Assembly (NCBI GenBank): GCA_022842745.1
Contig: JALHPA010000005.1
Span: forward strand, 1-16,830
Origin: Pirellulales bacterium
GTDB taxonomy: Bacteria > Planctomycetota > Planctomycetia > Pirellulales > JALHPA01
Direction: 5' to 3'
DNA: 16,830 nt
Under the pieces are notes generated by a model. That model did no database searches, had not been told where the DNA came from, and worked only from the letters and a program-made list of their open reading frames with translations. The position numbers and the translations under genes are program-made. Positions 1-7,028 of the stretch are shown here, one piece after another; the stretch's first letter is position 1, and every line of letters begins with the position of its first letter.

Positions 1-13
1 GCTCTTCCGATCT
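1..13 (+). other. Illumina TruSeq adapter remnant at contig end
   Basis: The first 13 bases, GCTCTTCCGATCT, are identical to the shared 3' end of the Illumina TruSeq read-1 and read-2 adapters. They sit exactly at the sequence end, where an untrimmed read end would put them. I infer that they are library-preparation sequence and that the genome begins at about base 14. Any reading frame running through these bases is artificial. Confidence 0.9.
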
Positions 14-79
14 GCCACTCAACCAGGCGGTTCCGGCGACCGGATTTTCCAAGTAGCGGTTGAGCGTCTCGATCTGCAT
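14..79 (-). CDS. Possible 5' fragment of an unidentified gene, cut by the adapter
   Basis: An ATG at 79 on the minus strand opens 22 codons that run into the adapter boundary without a stop. The peptide begins MQIETLNRYLENPVAG and ends in WLSG. The same frame is open upstream back to the TAA of the TfoX-like gene, so the start could be an earlier GTG or TTG. The composition looks protein-like, but the piece is too short to place in a family. It follows the TfoX-like gene on the same strand by about 70 bases, so it could be co-transcribed. It may also be a chance open frame. Confidence 0.25.
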
Positions 80-148
80 TGGAAAGCGGACCACCGTAGG
101 CCCCAGCCACAGACAAACGTCCGCGGTTCGGCGCCTGCGGTTCGGCTG

Positions 149-478
149 TTACTTGGGAGGGAGGGTGCTCACAAAATCCTGGGCCAGTTCGATCCAACGC
201 ACCAATTGGATATCCTCGTCGATCGCTTCCGCCTCGATCAGGATCCAACCGCGCATCGGTTTGCCGGTAACGTCGAACGGCCGAACGTTTGGTTCACTCA
301 GTGCGCCCTCCGCCTGCTCGGGTCCAACCCGCGCGATCAATGAGGTTTGCCATACCCCAACGCACAGATGGCCGCGAAGCATGAAGCCCACCCCGCCAAA
401 CATCCGCCGCTCGATTATATCGCGGCGGCCGGAGAATTGGAGGCGTATTCGCTCGGCCAACGATTGGCTATAGACCAT
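149..478 (-). CDS. TfoX N-terminal-domain protein (109 aa)
   Basis: This is a single TfoX_N domain covering almost the whole protein. The diagnostic stretch RRMFGGVGFMLRGHLCVGV lies at residues 24-42. It is followed by ARVGPEQ at 49-55, the RPFDVTGKPMRGW block at 66-78 and a C-terminal LPPK, all typical of stand-alone TfoX_N proteins of about 100-115 residues. The ATG at 478 was chosen because the family begins a few residues before the LAERIR helix; an upstream in-frame ATG at 538 would add 20 unrelated residues. No clear Shine-Dalgarno is seen. In gamma-proteobacteria TfoX/Sxy activates competence genes, but single-domain versions are widespread and uncharacterised, so a competence role should not be assumed. 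It lies 61 nt downstream of the pilus-like genes on the same strand, which is suggestive only. Confidence 0.85.
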   Translation of the reverse strand: MVYSQSLAERIRLQFSGRRDIIERRMFGGVGFMLRGHLCVGVWQTSLIARVGPEQAEGALSEPNVRPFDVTGKPMRGWILIEAEAIDEDIQLVRWIELAQDFVSTLPPK

Positions 479-539
479 GGGGAAGCACTCGCGCGTTCTC
501 ACGCGCGATCCTGACCAGGCCGCCTCCCAAAAATCCAAT

Positions 540-2486
540 CTAACGTCGCTCCGTCGGCGGCCGGCGACCGCGCGTAGGTTCGGCTTCTGGCGGAAGCAAC
601 CCTCCCTCGTCCACCTCCTCCACCTTCTCGACGAAGAAGGTTTCGTAATGCTTGAAGAGCGGGCGGTCGCGACCCTCCGAACTGTGTATCAGGCGCCCCT
701 GCCCGTCCACGAATAGCAATTCGGCCGGTTCGTTGACGCGGTCCCGCGGCTTCCCTCCCGGCACCGGGTCCCCCCCACGAACATCAACCAGCAACGGAGG
801 CACGGGATCGGGATACCGGAAATTGAAATTCTCCAGCGTGTCCGGGCGGCCGGTGATCGGGTTGTAAATATTTTTCACCGTTTGCACGAAATCCACAGCG
901 CCCCCCAAAGGCAAGCTCTTGAACTCCTTGGCCACTTGCAACCCCGTGGTCTTATCCCAGGTCATGAACTGGAAGTCGCCGTGGGATTCAGTAAACGCCT
1001 TCGCCGGCTTCGAAGCCGTCGCCAGCAATCGACGCTCGGTGGGAACCGTAACCGGAGCGGTCGGCGCGCTCGGAGAGGAAAAGCGATACTGGCTGGCGGC
1101 CCCTTTGGGATCGGCGAGCGCAGCCAAATCGACCTGGTAATTCGGATTTTCCAAGACCAGCGTAACGCGGTAAATGTACTGCTTGCCCGGCACGATATCG
1201 TCCATGTCCAAGAACCGGAACAGTCGGGTGGGGGCCACTGGAGAATTGCTCATCGCGTCCGCGCGGGCCGCTTCGGTTCCCACGGTCCCTCCATTGGCGG
1301 CATTGGCTCTAGCCGCCCCATCCTTGCCCGCCGCGCCGCTCTTGGCCCCCTTGCCATCGCCCAAATCGAGCCCTTCCGGGATCGCATCAAGCATTTCCTC
1401 GTCCGTGCCGCTCGTCGAATCTACGAGGTCGCCATTCAAGTTCATTAACGGTATTGAAGGATGGGTCGAAAGCCGTCCCCAATCTCGCATGAACAGCCCT
1501 GGTAAAGGCCAGCTAACCATCGGATCCACAAACGCCTGGTCGACAAGTTCCTCAGCCACGCTATACCATCGATTTCGCTCGGCGTATGCCTTCTTCGTAT
1601 CCAACTGCTTCCACGAGGGTTGCTGGCCCGCCGCCGGGGCCTCGGCCCGCTCGACCCGCAGCCACACGTACGCCGGCACGTCGCTCTCCGGCGGATGTCC
1701 TTCCGGCAGCATCGCATCCAAAAACGTGCGCTGATATTCCTCAAGCTGCTTATTGAACGGCACGCGCCCTACCACCAGCACTCCCGCCCGCACTTCCGAT
1801 TTCGACCCCACCGCCTGCATGCCGGGCTTGGGCCGCACGACCTCCGTCAAATCCGGCTGTGGAACCTCCGGCTCCTCTTTGCCCTTATTCCGATTACCGG
1901 CCCGCGGCGGGAAGCCTCCCTCCAATCCGCTCTCCCCCCCCCCGCGGCGCGGCCGCTGACCAGGGTACGACGGGGGGGCCTTCGAGCCACCCCGCTGCGG
2001 GTAGCCGGGATACAGTTCGGGCCTGGCCTTGGTCGTGGACCGCACGGGCGTGGGAATCTCGACTTTCGAACCATCGGCCACCTCGGGTGCGGACTCCTTG
2101 AGCGGAATCATCATCATCACACCCGTGGCCCGCAAATCTTCCACCGGCAACAGGTTGGGATCCTTCCGCTTCGGGGGGCCTTCCTTCGTCGGTCGCCACG
2201 GAACGCTGGCGTTGTAGTCCTTCTTCGAAACCTCTCCCTGGTTGATGTCGAAATCGATCCGCGTCAGGTCCGGCTTATACTCGCTGCTGGCGATCTTCTC
2301 GCTGGCCGCTTTTGCCAGATCCGACAATGCTTCCGGCTTGGAACCACTTTCGACTCCGCCCAGGCCAAACGCCGACCAGAACAGGTATCCGACCAACAGC
2401 ACCGTCAGGCCAAACACGACCTTCTCGCCATGCTTAACGAACAAGCCCTTGATCCCGTCGCCATGCGCGCTCGACTTGGCACTCAT
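540..2486 (-). CDS. Single-pass inner-membrane protein of the pilus-like module, family not recognised (648 aa)
   Basis: I do not recognise the family. A short basic cytoplasmic N-terminus (residues 1-21) precedes one hydrophobic segment at about 22-42 (VVFGLTVLLVGYLFWSAFGL). A large, presumably periplasmic part follows. It contains a Pro/Gly/Arg-rich disordered stretch at about 155-215, a moderately conserved-looking block at 232-350, a Gly/Ala-rich linker at about 375-415, and a second block at 420-490 starting RLFRFLDMDDIVPGKQYIYRV. The tail at 630-648 is charged and Pro-rich. The ATG at 2486 is supported by AGGGAG at 2495-2500, 8 nt upstream. It is the last gene of the run after the PilM/N-like and PilO-like genes, with a 123-nt gap before it. 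By position it could play a PilP-like or adaptor role, but no PilP homology was seen. A ten-G run in the coding strand (1934-1943) lies in the disordered part. Confidence 0.8.
   Translation of the reverse strand: MSAKSSAHGDGIKGLFVKHGEKVVFGLTVLLVGYLFWSAFGLGGVESGSKPEALSDLAKAASEKIASSEYKPDLTRIDFDINQGEVSKKDYNASVPWRPTKEGPPKRKDPNLLPVEDLRATGVMMMIPLKESAPEVADGSKVEIPTPVRSTTKARPELYPGYPQRGGSKAPPSYPGQRPRRGGGESGLEGGFPPRAGNRNKGKEEPEVPQPDLTEVVRPKPGMQAVGSKSEVRAGVLVVGRVPFNKQLEEYQRTFLDAMLPEGHPPESDVPAYVWLRVERAEAPAAGQQPSWKQLDTKKAYAERNRWYSVAEELVDQAFVDPMVSWPLPGLFMRDWGRLSTHPSIPLMNLNGDLVDSTSGTDEEMLDAIPEGLDLGDGKGAKSGAAGKDGAARANAANGGTVGTEAARADAMSNSPVAPTRLFRFLDMDDIVPGKQYIYRVTLVLENPNYQVDLAALADPKGAASQYRFSSPSAPTAPVTVPTERRLLATASKPAKAFTESHGDFQFMTWDKTTGLQVAKEFKSLPLGGAVDFVQTVKNIYNPITGRPDTLENFNFRYPDPVPPLLVDVRGGDPVPGGKPRDRVNEPAELLFVDGQGRLIHSSEGRDRPLFKHYETFFVEKVEEVDEGGLLPPEAEPTRGRRPPTERR
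1934..1943 (-). repeat. Ten-base G homopolymer (coding strand) inside the 648-aa gene
   Basis: Ten consecutive C on the plus strand read as ten G in the gene and encode part of the RRGGGESG stretch near residue 183. A second run of seven bases occurs nearby at 1972-1978. Tracts of this length are prone to slipped-strand mispairing and to sequencing error. The frame is open as given. Confidence 0.9.
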
Positions 2487-2494
2487 TTTCTCGA

Positions 2495-2500
2495 CTCCCT
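2495..2500 (-). promoter_or_regulatory. Ribosome binding site of the 648-aa gene
   Basis: AGGGAG on the minus strand ends 8 nt before the ATG at 2486 and fixes that start. This gene is not directly overlapped by the preceding one, so it appears to be initiated independently within the transcript. Confidence 0.6.
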
Positions 2501-2609
2501 GTTCATCGATTCCACGCCCGCGCCGTTCTCGTGTGCATCGGCTCGACCGGACAAATGATCGTTGACTTCCACTAGCCTAGGTCTGTTCTGAAATCTCCCG
2601 ACCGCTCGC

Positions 2610-4289
2610 TCAACTTGGCGCCGGCGGCGCCGTCGTGGCCGCGGCAGGCTCGGCCGGACTAGCGCTTGGATCGACGGCTGGCGCAGCGCTCGGTGCAGCG
2701 GCCGGGGGTGACTCTGGGGGTGCGGGGGCGGGCGGCGAGGTGCTCGCGCCGCCTTTCGCGGCGGCGGCTTTGGCAGCGTCCGTAGTTGTAGTGTCCGTCG
2801 CCGCAGCATCTGCCGTGGCAGCGTTATCGTCGCCGCTCGCCGCGGGTTCCACAGCCGCAGCCGGCGGACTTGAGCCATCGGCCGCCGGAGCGGTCTCGTC
2901 TCCTGCACCGTCCACGGATACCCCCACCGCGGCCAGGTCCGGCGGATTGATCAGGTAGGCAATGCCTCGCACTTCCAGCGTGACGTTTTTGTCCGGATCG
3001 GCGCTGCCCGTCGTCACCGTGGCCAGTCGTCCGGCCTCCTGCTGCGAACCGGCGCTCGGACCAGGACCGGCCAGGAATGCATCGCTCGATACTTGCGGAT
3101 TGATCCGCACTTGCCGCACTTCGAGCGGCAGCGGCGAATTCCGCACCGCCACCAGCAAGTCGTCGATTCGATCGTGTTGGGCCGTCACCCGAATTTTCCA
3201 CGGCATCAGCGAAAATTCCGTAAATGGAGGAGTCGCCAGTTCCTCTTTCGTCAAAGGCTTGCACTTCCAATCCACGTACCGCCACTCTTTCCATTCATCC
3301 TCTCGGGAGGTCGGAGTTGCGTCGGCCGACTTCGCCGTGGACGGCGCAGGCGCCATATAGTCCCGACCCCGCCCGCGGCGGGCGCTCACCCCCGCCGTGA
3401 CCGTTACGCTTGACCGCAGCGGCCGAGCGAGGCGGCCACCCGGTCCCACCCCTTCGGTTTCATTCCCCCCTTCGATCGGGGCAGGCATGATCCGCTCGTT
3501 CACCGTGGAGATGCGCATTTCCCCGGTTCCGTTCGGAAATTCCTCGGCGGCCCGATAGGCCACCGCCAGGTCTTCCACCATGGTGATCGCGGCGTCGTGG
3601 GCGCCTTGCGACCCTTCGTTCGTCTTGGCGATCACCTCCGCCAGCGCCCGCATCACCCACAATTCCTCCTGCACCAGCTTCATCATCGTCGCCGTGGGCG
3701 GCTCGGAAAAAAGATACGGCGTCTGGAGATCGGCCTGCCCATTCCAAATCAACTTATGAGTAGGCGCCTTCCCCGCCAGCTCGTTCTCTAGCCGTCCCAC
3801 CGGAACCGCATCCGCGCTCAGCGAGGAATCAATCCATTCCGCGTCCATGATCTCGGCGAGCTTCTTGAACTCGAATTTGACATGCGCCATATACCGCTCG
3901 CGCAGCTCTTCCGGCACGTCCGCCGGCACGCCGTTCGGGCCATCGACGGTCTGAATGAAATCCGCCCCCAATTCTTCCGGCCAACGGTAAACCGCGGCCC
4001 TCTGTTGCGCGTACAAGGTCTTCCAGGCCTCCGCGACCTTCTTCTTCTGCTCCGTGGTAAGACTGACAACCTTCTTGGCGGAATCGTCATTCGGGTGCTG
4101 CGCGACGTCGAGCACCGTCTTCCCCTTGGCGGCCTGTTCTTTGATCTTGTCCTTGTTGACTTTGAACTCTTGCGCAATGCTGCTCGTCCCCATGTACCAG
4201 GAGGCCAGCGCTAGCAAGGACACGAACCCGCACAGAATCCAAAACAGATGGCGATTTAGCACCGCGCCAATTTCTTTGAGCTTGTTCAC
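2610..4289 (-). CDS. PilO-like inner-membrane assembly protein (559 aa)
   Basis: A GTG start at 4289 overlaps the TGA of the pilM-like gene as GTGA, which suggests translational coupling. The frame is also open upstream inside pilM, but those residues are out-of-frame pilM sequence. One membrane segment lies at residues 13-33 after a short cytoplasmic N-terminus. A charged helical region follows at about 40-150. Near the C-terminus a beta-alpha-beta-like block at 364-398 (WKIRVTAQHDRIDDLLVAVR, then LEVRQVRINP) pairs with VTLEVRGIAYLI at 436-447, resembling the ferredoxin-like periplasmic fold of PilO/GspM. The last 100 residues (about 461-559) are almost pure Ala/Pro/Ser/Thr. It is much longer than PilO (about 200 aa). 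The PilO assignment rests on topology, this block and gene order, so treat it as a structural analogy. Its likely role is as a membrane partner of the PilM/N-like protein. Confidence 0.7.
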   Translation of the reverse strand: MNKLKEIGAVLNRHLFWILCGFVSLLALASWYMGTSSIAQEFKVNKDKIKEQAAKGKTVLDVAQHPNDDSAKKVVSLTTEQKKKVAEAWKTLYAQQRAAVYRWPEELGADFIQTVDGPNGVPADVPEELRERYMAHVKFEFKKLAEIMDAEWIDSSLSADAVPVGRLENELAGKAPTHKLIWNGQADLQTPYLFSEPPTATMMKLVQEELWVMRALAEVIAKTNEGSQGAHDAAITMVEDLAVAYRAAEEFPNGTGEMRISTVNERIMPAPIEGGNETEGVGPGGRLARPLRSSVTVTAGVSARRGRGRDYMAPAPSTAKSADATPTSREDEWKEWRYVDWKCKPLTKEELATPPFTEFSLMPWKIRVTAQHDRIDDLLVAVRNSPLPLEVRQVRINPQVSSDAFLAGPGPSAGSQQEAGRLATVTTGSADPDKNVTLEVRGIAYLINPPDLAAVGVSVDGAGDETAPAADGSSPPAAAVEPAASGDDNAATADAAATDTTTTDAAKAAAAKGGASTSPPAPAPPESPPAAAPSAAPAVDPSASPAEPAAATTAPPAPS

Positions 4290-6523
4290 GGTTGCTTCTC
4301 CGATGTGGAAGTGGCGGCAACGGAATCCGAGGCTTGTTTCGCTTCTTGTTTGCGTTTCGCCGCGGCCTCCAACCGTTTGCTCCGCGGCGTTTCCATCCAG
4401 CAAAATTGGATGGTGAAATCGAGTTGGTCGATCTGCGTGGTTTTGACCACTTCTCCGCTTTGCGCGTCGGCCGCGGTCGAACCCGGCTCTTCAATCGTGA
4501 CCGCTTGAGGTCCCCGGGTAGATGTCAGAGTTGGATAGCTGATCCCCAAATCCTTGACCGAAATCCGTTCCGTGCCCCCTCCAGGAATGGGGAGTTCGAT
4601 CACCTTTTCCTCCAAATTCTTCAGCAAGGTGTTTCGAACGAACTGCGCGCCTTCATTGCCACGAGTTTTGTTGTGGTAGTGAAATCCGCGAATCTGAATC
4701 ACCCACCCCTCTCCCGTCGGCCCTGCCTCGCCCCCGGACGCTTCTCCCGGTGCGCCCGCTTCTCCCGCCGGCGCGTCTCCCGTCCCGGCAGTGGCCACCT
4801 CCGCCCCGGCGGCCGGCGGCGTCGCTCCGGCATCCGGCGTTGCTCCAGTTCCCGCGGCCGGCGCAGTGTCCGTTCCAGCGGCGGCTGGCGCCGCAGCGTC
4901 CGGAGAAGCCGCCGCGGCGTCGGCAGAAACGCCCCCGGTCGATGCCGTTGGCGCGCCCGTCTTGGGACGCTTTTCCTTTACGTCCGTCCACCATTCGTCC
5001 AACTTCGGTTGGTACTCGCAATCGATCGAGTCAATATGCAACTCGTTGCGCTGGCTTAGATCCGTCGGCTTGGGCTTGCCACGGGGATCCGACGGCATGC
5101 ACTCGTTGATCACCTTCAGCAGTTCCAGCCACAGCACCCGCCGCTCGGCAATATTGGCCAGGCGTCCGCCGGTTTCGATGACCTTCTCATAATCCTTTTT
5201 GGCGTTGTCGATCTCGGTCTGCAGCCGGCTCGATTCGCTGGAAACGTCATCGAGCGCCTTGAACGCTTTCACATACTCGTCGGTCGGTCGCGCCGCCGAC
5301 CAGGAATTCCAATGCCCCATGAATCCAACGCCGCACCCCACGACCAACGACGCCACCGCCGCCAACGCCCACGGCCGCTTCTCCCGCCACATCCGATCCC
5401 GCAAGATCTCTTCCGGGAGCAAATTCGTCGACAGGGACCCCGCGCCCAAGCCTTGGATCGCCAGCCCATAGCAGACGCCAAAACCCAGCACGTTCTCCTT
5501 GAACCCCGCCGATCCGACCACCGACGGTCCGCCCAGATGCTTAAAGGACTCGACCTCCTGCACCTCGATGCCCAGATTCTGCTGCAAGTATTTCTGCAAG
5601 CCCCGCAGCTTCATCGTGTTCCCGAGTGCCACGATGCGCCCAATCTTGGCGCTCTTGTTCAGGCTCCCAAAGAAGCTGATCGACCGCTGCACTTCCGTAA
5701 CCAGGTCGGAAAACACCGGCTTCATCGCCTGGAAGATCGCCTTGGCCTCGTCCGTGCGCAAAGCGGTCCGCTTCAGGTGCTCGGCCTTGGTAAACGTAAC
5801 CTTCAGTTCCTTCGTAATCGCCTTCGTGAAGTGGTTGCCGCCAATCGGAATGCTGCGTTGCCAGACGCGGTATCCGTTTGTCACCACCAGGTCCGTCGTA
5901 TCGGTCCCTAGCGACATCACCACCACGCTCTCCGGCGGATCGTCGGCGTCGAACTTGTCCGGCGGCGGCAAGTTCTGCATCTGGTCGAAGACGATATAGT
6001 TGTAAAGCGCGATCGGAGTAAGCTGCACAAAGTCGACTTCGATCCCCGCGTCCGTGAACGGCCGCAGCGCGCGAAAGACGATGTCCCGTTTCATCGCGAA
6101 CAGGCCGACCTCCGTCTCCAGCGCGTACCCCTCTTCTTCGCTCCCCCCCGCCATCTGCTGGTAATCCCAGACGACGTCCTCCAGGGCAAACGGAATCTGC
6201 TGGCGAGCCTCGAACTTGACGATGTCCGGGATCTTCTTCGCTTCGACGGGCGGCAGCTTGATGAACCGCGCCAGACCATTCTGCCCAGACACCGAGATGG
6301 CTACCCGGTCCCCCTTCACCGAGTTGCGCGACAGAAACTGCGTAATCGCCTCGCGCACCAGCTCGACCGGATCCGCGTCGGGCTGACTAAGAATCTTGGG
6401 ATACTCGATGAAGTCAAACGCTTCCGCCGTAAGGCGTTGCCCATCCTGCCCCAACCGGCAGCGAATGGCCTTCAGCGCGCATTGCCCAACATCGATGCCC
6501 CATACGGCGTCGTTCTTCGCCAT
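4286..6523 (-). CDS. pilM: PilM-PilN-like fusion, type IV pilus-type inner-membrane platform protein (745 aa)
   Basis: Residues 1-360 are an actin-like PilM ATPase-fold domain. The phosphate-1 loop WGIDVGQ is at 8-14, the phosphate-2-like block SLGTDTTDL at 204-212, and the adenosine-side motif ALGNTMKLRGL at 299-309. NLLPEE at 367-372 then matches the PilM-binding segment at the N-terminus of PilN. After it come a transmembrane helix at about 384-404, a coiled-coil-like stretch at 413-460, and RRVLWLELLKVINECMPSD at 461-479, resembling the start of PilN's periplasmic fold. An Ala/Gly/Pro/Thr linker (about 522-605) precedes a C-terminal domain at 607-710. PilM alone is about 350 aa and PilN about 190. 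The ATG at 6523 has AAGGGAA at 6531-6537, 7 nt upstream. It is first of three genes on the minus strand. It probably links cytoplasmic ATPase state to the periplasmic PilO-like partner. The layout also recalls GspL of type II secretion. Confidence 0.9.
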   Translation of the reverse strand: MAKNDAVWGIDVGQCALKAIRCRLGQDGQRLTAEAFDFIEYPKILSQPDADPVELVREAITQFLSRNSVKGDRVAISVSGQNGLARFIKLPPVEAKKIPDIVKFEARQQIPFALEDVVWDYQQMAGGSEEEGYALETEVGLFAMKRDIVFRALRPFTDAGIEVDFVQLTPIALYNYIVFDQMQNLPPPDKFDADDPPESVVVMSLGTDTTDLVVTNGYRVWQRSIPIGGNHFTKAITKELKVTFTKAEHLKRTALRTDEAKAIFQAMKPVFSDLVTEVQRSISFFGSLNKSAKIGRIVALGNTMKLRGLQKYLQQNLGIEVQEVESFKHLGGPSVVGSAGFKENVLGFGVCYGLAIQGLGAGSLSTNLLPEEILRDRMWREKRPWALAAVASLVVGCGVGFMGHWNSWSAARPTDEYVKAFKALDDVSSESSRLQTEIDNAKKDYEKVIETGGRLANIAERRVLWLELLKVINECMPSDPRGKPKPTDLSQRNELHIDSIDCEYQPKLDEWWTDVKEKRPKTGAPTASTGGVSADAAAASPDAAAPAAAGTDTAPAAGTGATPDAGATPPAAGAEVATAGTGDAPAGEAGAPGEASGGEAGPTGEGWVIQIRGFHYHNKTRGNEGAQFVRNTLLKNLEEKVIELPIPGGGTERISVKDLGISYPTLTSTRGPQAVTIEEPGSTAADAQSGEVVKTTQIDQLDFTIQFCWMETPRSKRLEAAAKRKQEAKQASDSVAATSTSEKQP

Positions 6524-6799
6524 AATCGACTTCCCTTACTCTCTGTTCCGACGGGCTGCGTCTCGAATCCACGGGAACGCTCAACCAGTAAGGCGCGCGA
6601 TTGAATTGACCACGACCTGCAGGCGAACGGGATTCAATGCGAACGGGCCCAACCGAAATGACCGCTAACCGGCGACAGCGCGAATGCCCTGTCGTCCCCT
6701 CAACTTCCAATACCCAATGGCTCCTCTCTCCAGGCTCCCGACCTCTATGGGTCGAATGACGAGATAACGGAGCCTACCTATTCCTCTTCACCATAAACT

Positions 6800-6829
6800 A
6801 ATGTATCGACCAGCAGGTATCCATGTCAA
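6800..6829 (-). promoter_or_regulatory. Candidate sigma70-type promoter for the pilus-like operon
   Basis: On the minus strand a perfect -35 box TTGACA (6829-6824) is followed after 18 nt by TACATT (6805-6800), a 4-of-6 match to TATAAT. It lies about 280 nt upstream of the ATG at 6523, in an AT-richer part of the gap. The -35 match is strong and the -10 is weak. Promoter consensus in Planctomycetes is poorly known, so this remains a candidate. Confidence 0.35.
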
Positions 6830-6957
6830 ACATTTCCTCCCCGGATTCCGCCCGCGCCGCCTGATCGGAGAAACAGACCGCGTAAGGACTTACGGTCCGC
6901 CCAACAGGCCGGTCCCGGAGACGCCTGGCCCCAGAGGCGGCTGGGACGCGCGGCTGT

Positions 6958-6994
6958 TTGTCAGTATTACAGCCATATTACTGCCAATTGACAA
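6958..6994. repeat. Tandem 11-mers within an inverted repeat
   Basis: GTATTACAGCC (6964-6974) is followed directly by ATATTACTGCC (6975-6985), matching at 9 of 11 positions. The pair is bracketed by TTGTCA (6958-6963) and TGACAA (6989-6994), which are inverted copies. The patch is clearly AT-richer than its surroundings. The layout resembles a binding site for a regulator that occupies one helix face per 11 bp. The function is unknown. Confidence 0.4.
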
Positions 6995-7028
6995 CGAAAT
7001 CGCCAACCGAGGCGGTAGTTTCCGCCGC

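Larger units (their letters stand above)
6524..7028. other. 505-nt gap between phosphohexomutase and the pilM-like gene
   Basis: No convincing gene is present; the open frames here are short and lack family features. The gap holds a good sigma70-like promoter candidate facing the pilus genes (6800-6829) and an AT-rich patch with tandem 11-mers flanked by TTGTCA and TGACAA (6958-6994). A small GGCGG/CCGCC hairpin (7011-7026) lies right after the phosphohexomutase stop, with no U-tract. If transcription starts at the promoter candidate, the pilus mRNA has a leader of roughly 270 nt. Confidence 0.6.

Noticed and set aside
1620..2558. 312-codon open frame on the plus strand opposite the 648-aa gene
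   Set aside because: Arg/His/Leu-rich composition typical of antisense shadows in GC-rich DNA; the minus-strand frame has a good RBS, a membrane helix and operon context.
4292..5059. 255-codon plus-strand frame opposite the pilM-like gene
   Set aside because: Arg-rich antisense shadow over the low-complexity linker and C-terminal region; the minus frame has clear PilM/PilN features.
6798..6833. 11-codon frame as a leader peptide of the pilus operon
   Set aside because: The GGAGG is only 2 nt from its ATG, too close for normal initiation. The sequence has no regulatory-codon run, and the same bases form a good -35 box instead.
7011..7026. GGCGG/CCGCC hairpin after the phosphohexomutase stop as a terminator
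   Set aside because: Only a 5-bp stem and no U-tract on the minus strand; it is not enough to call.
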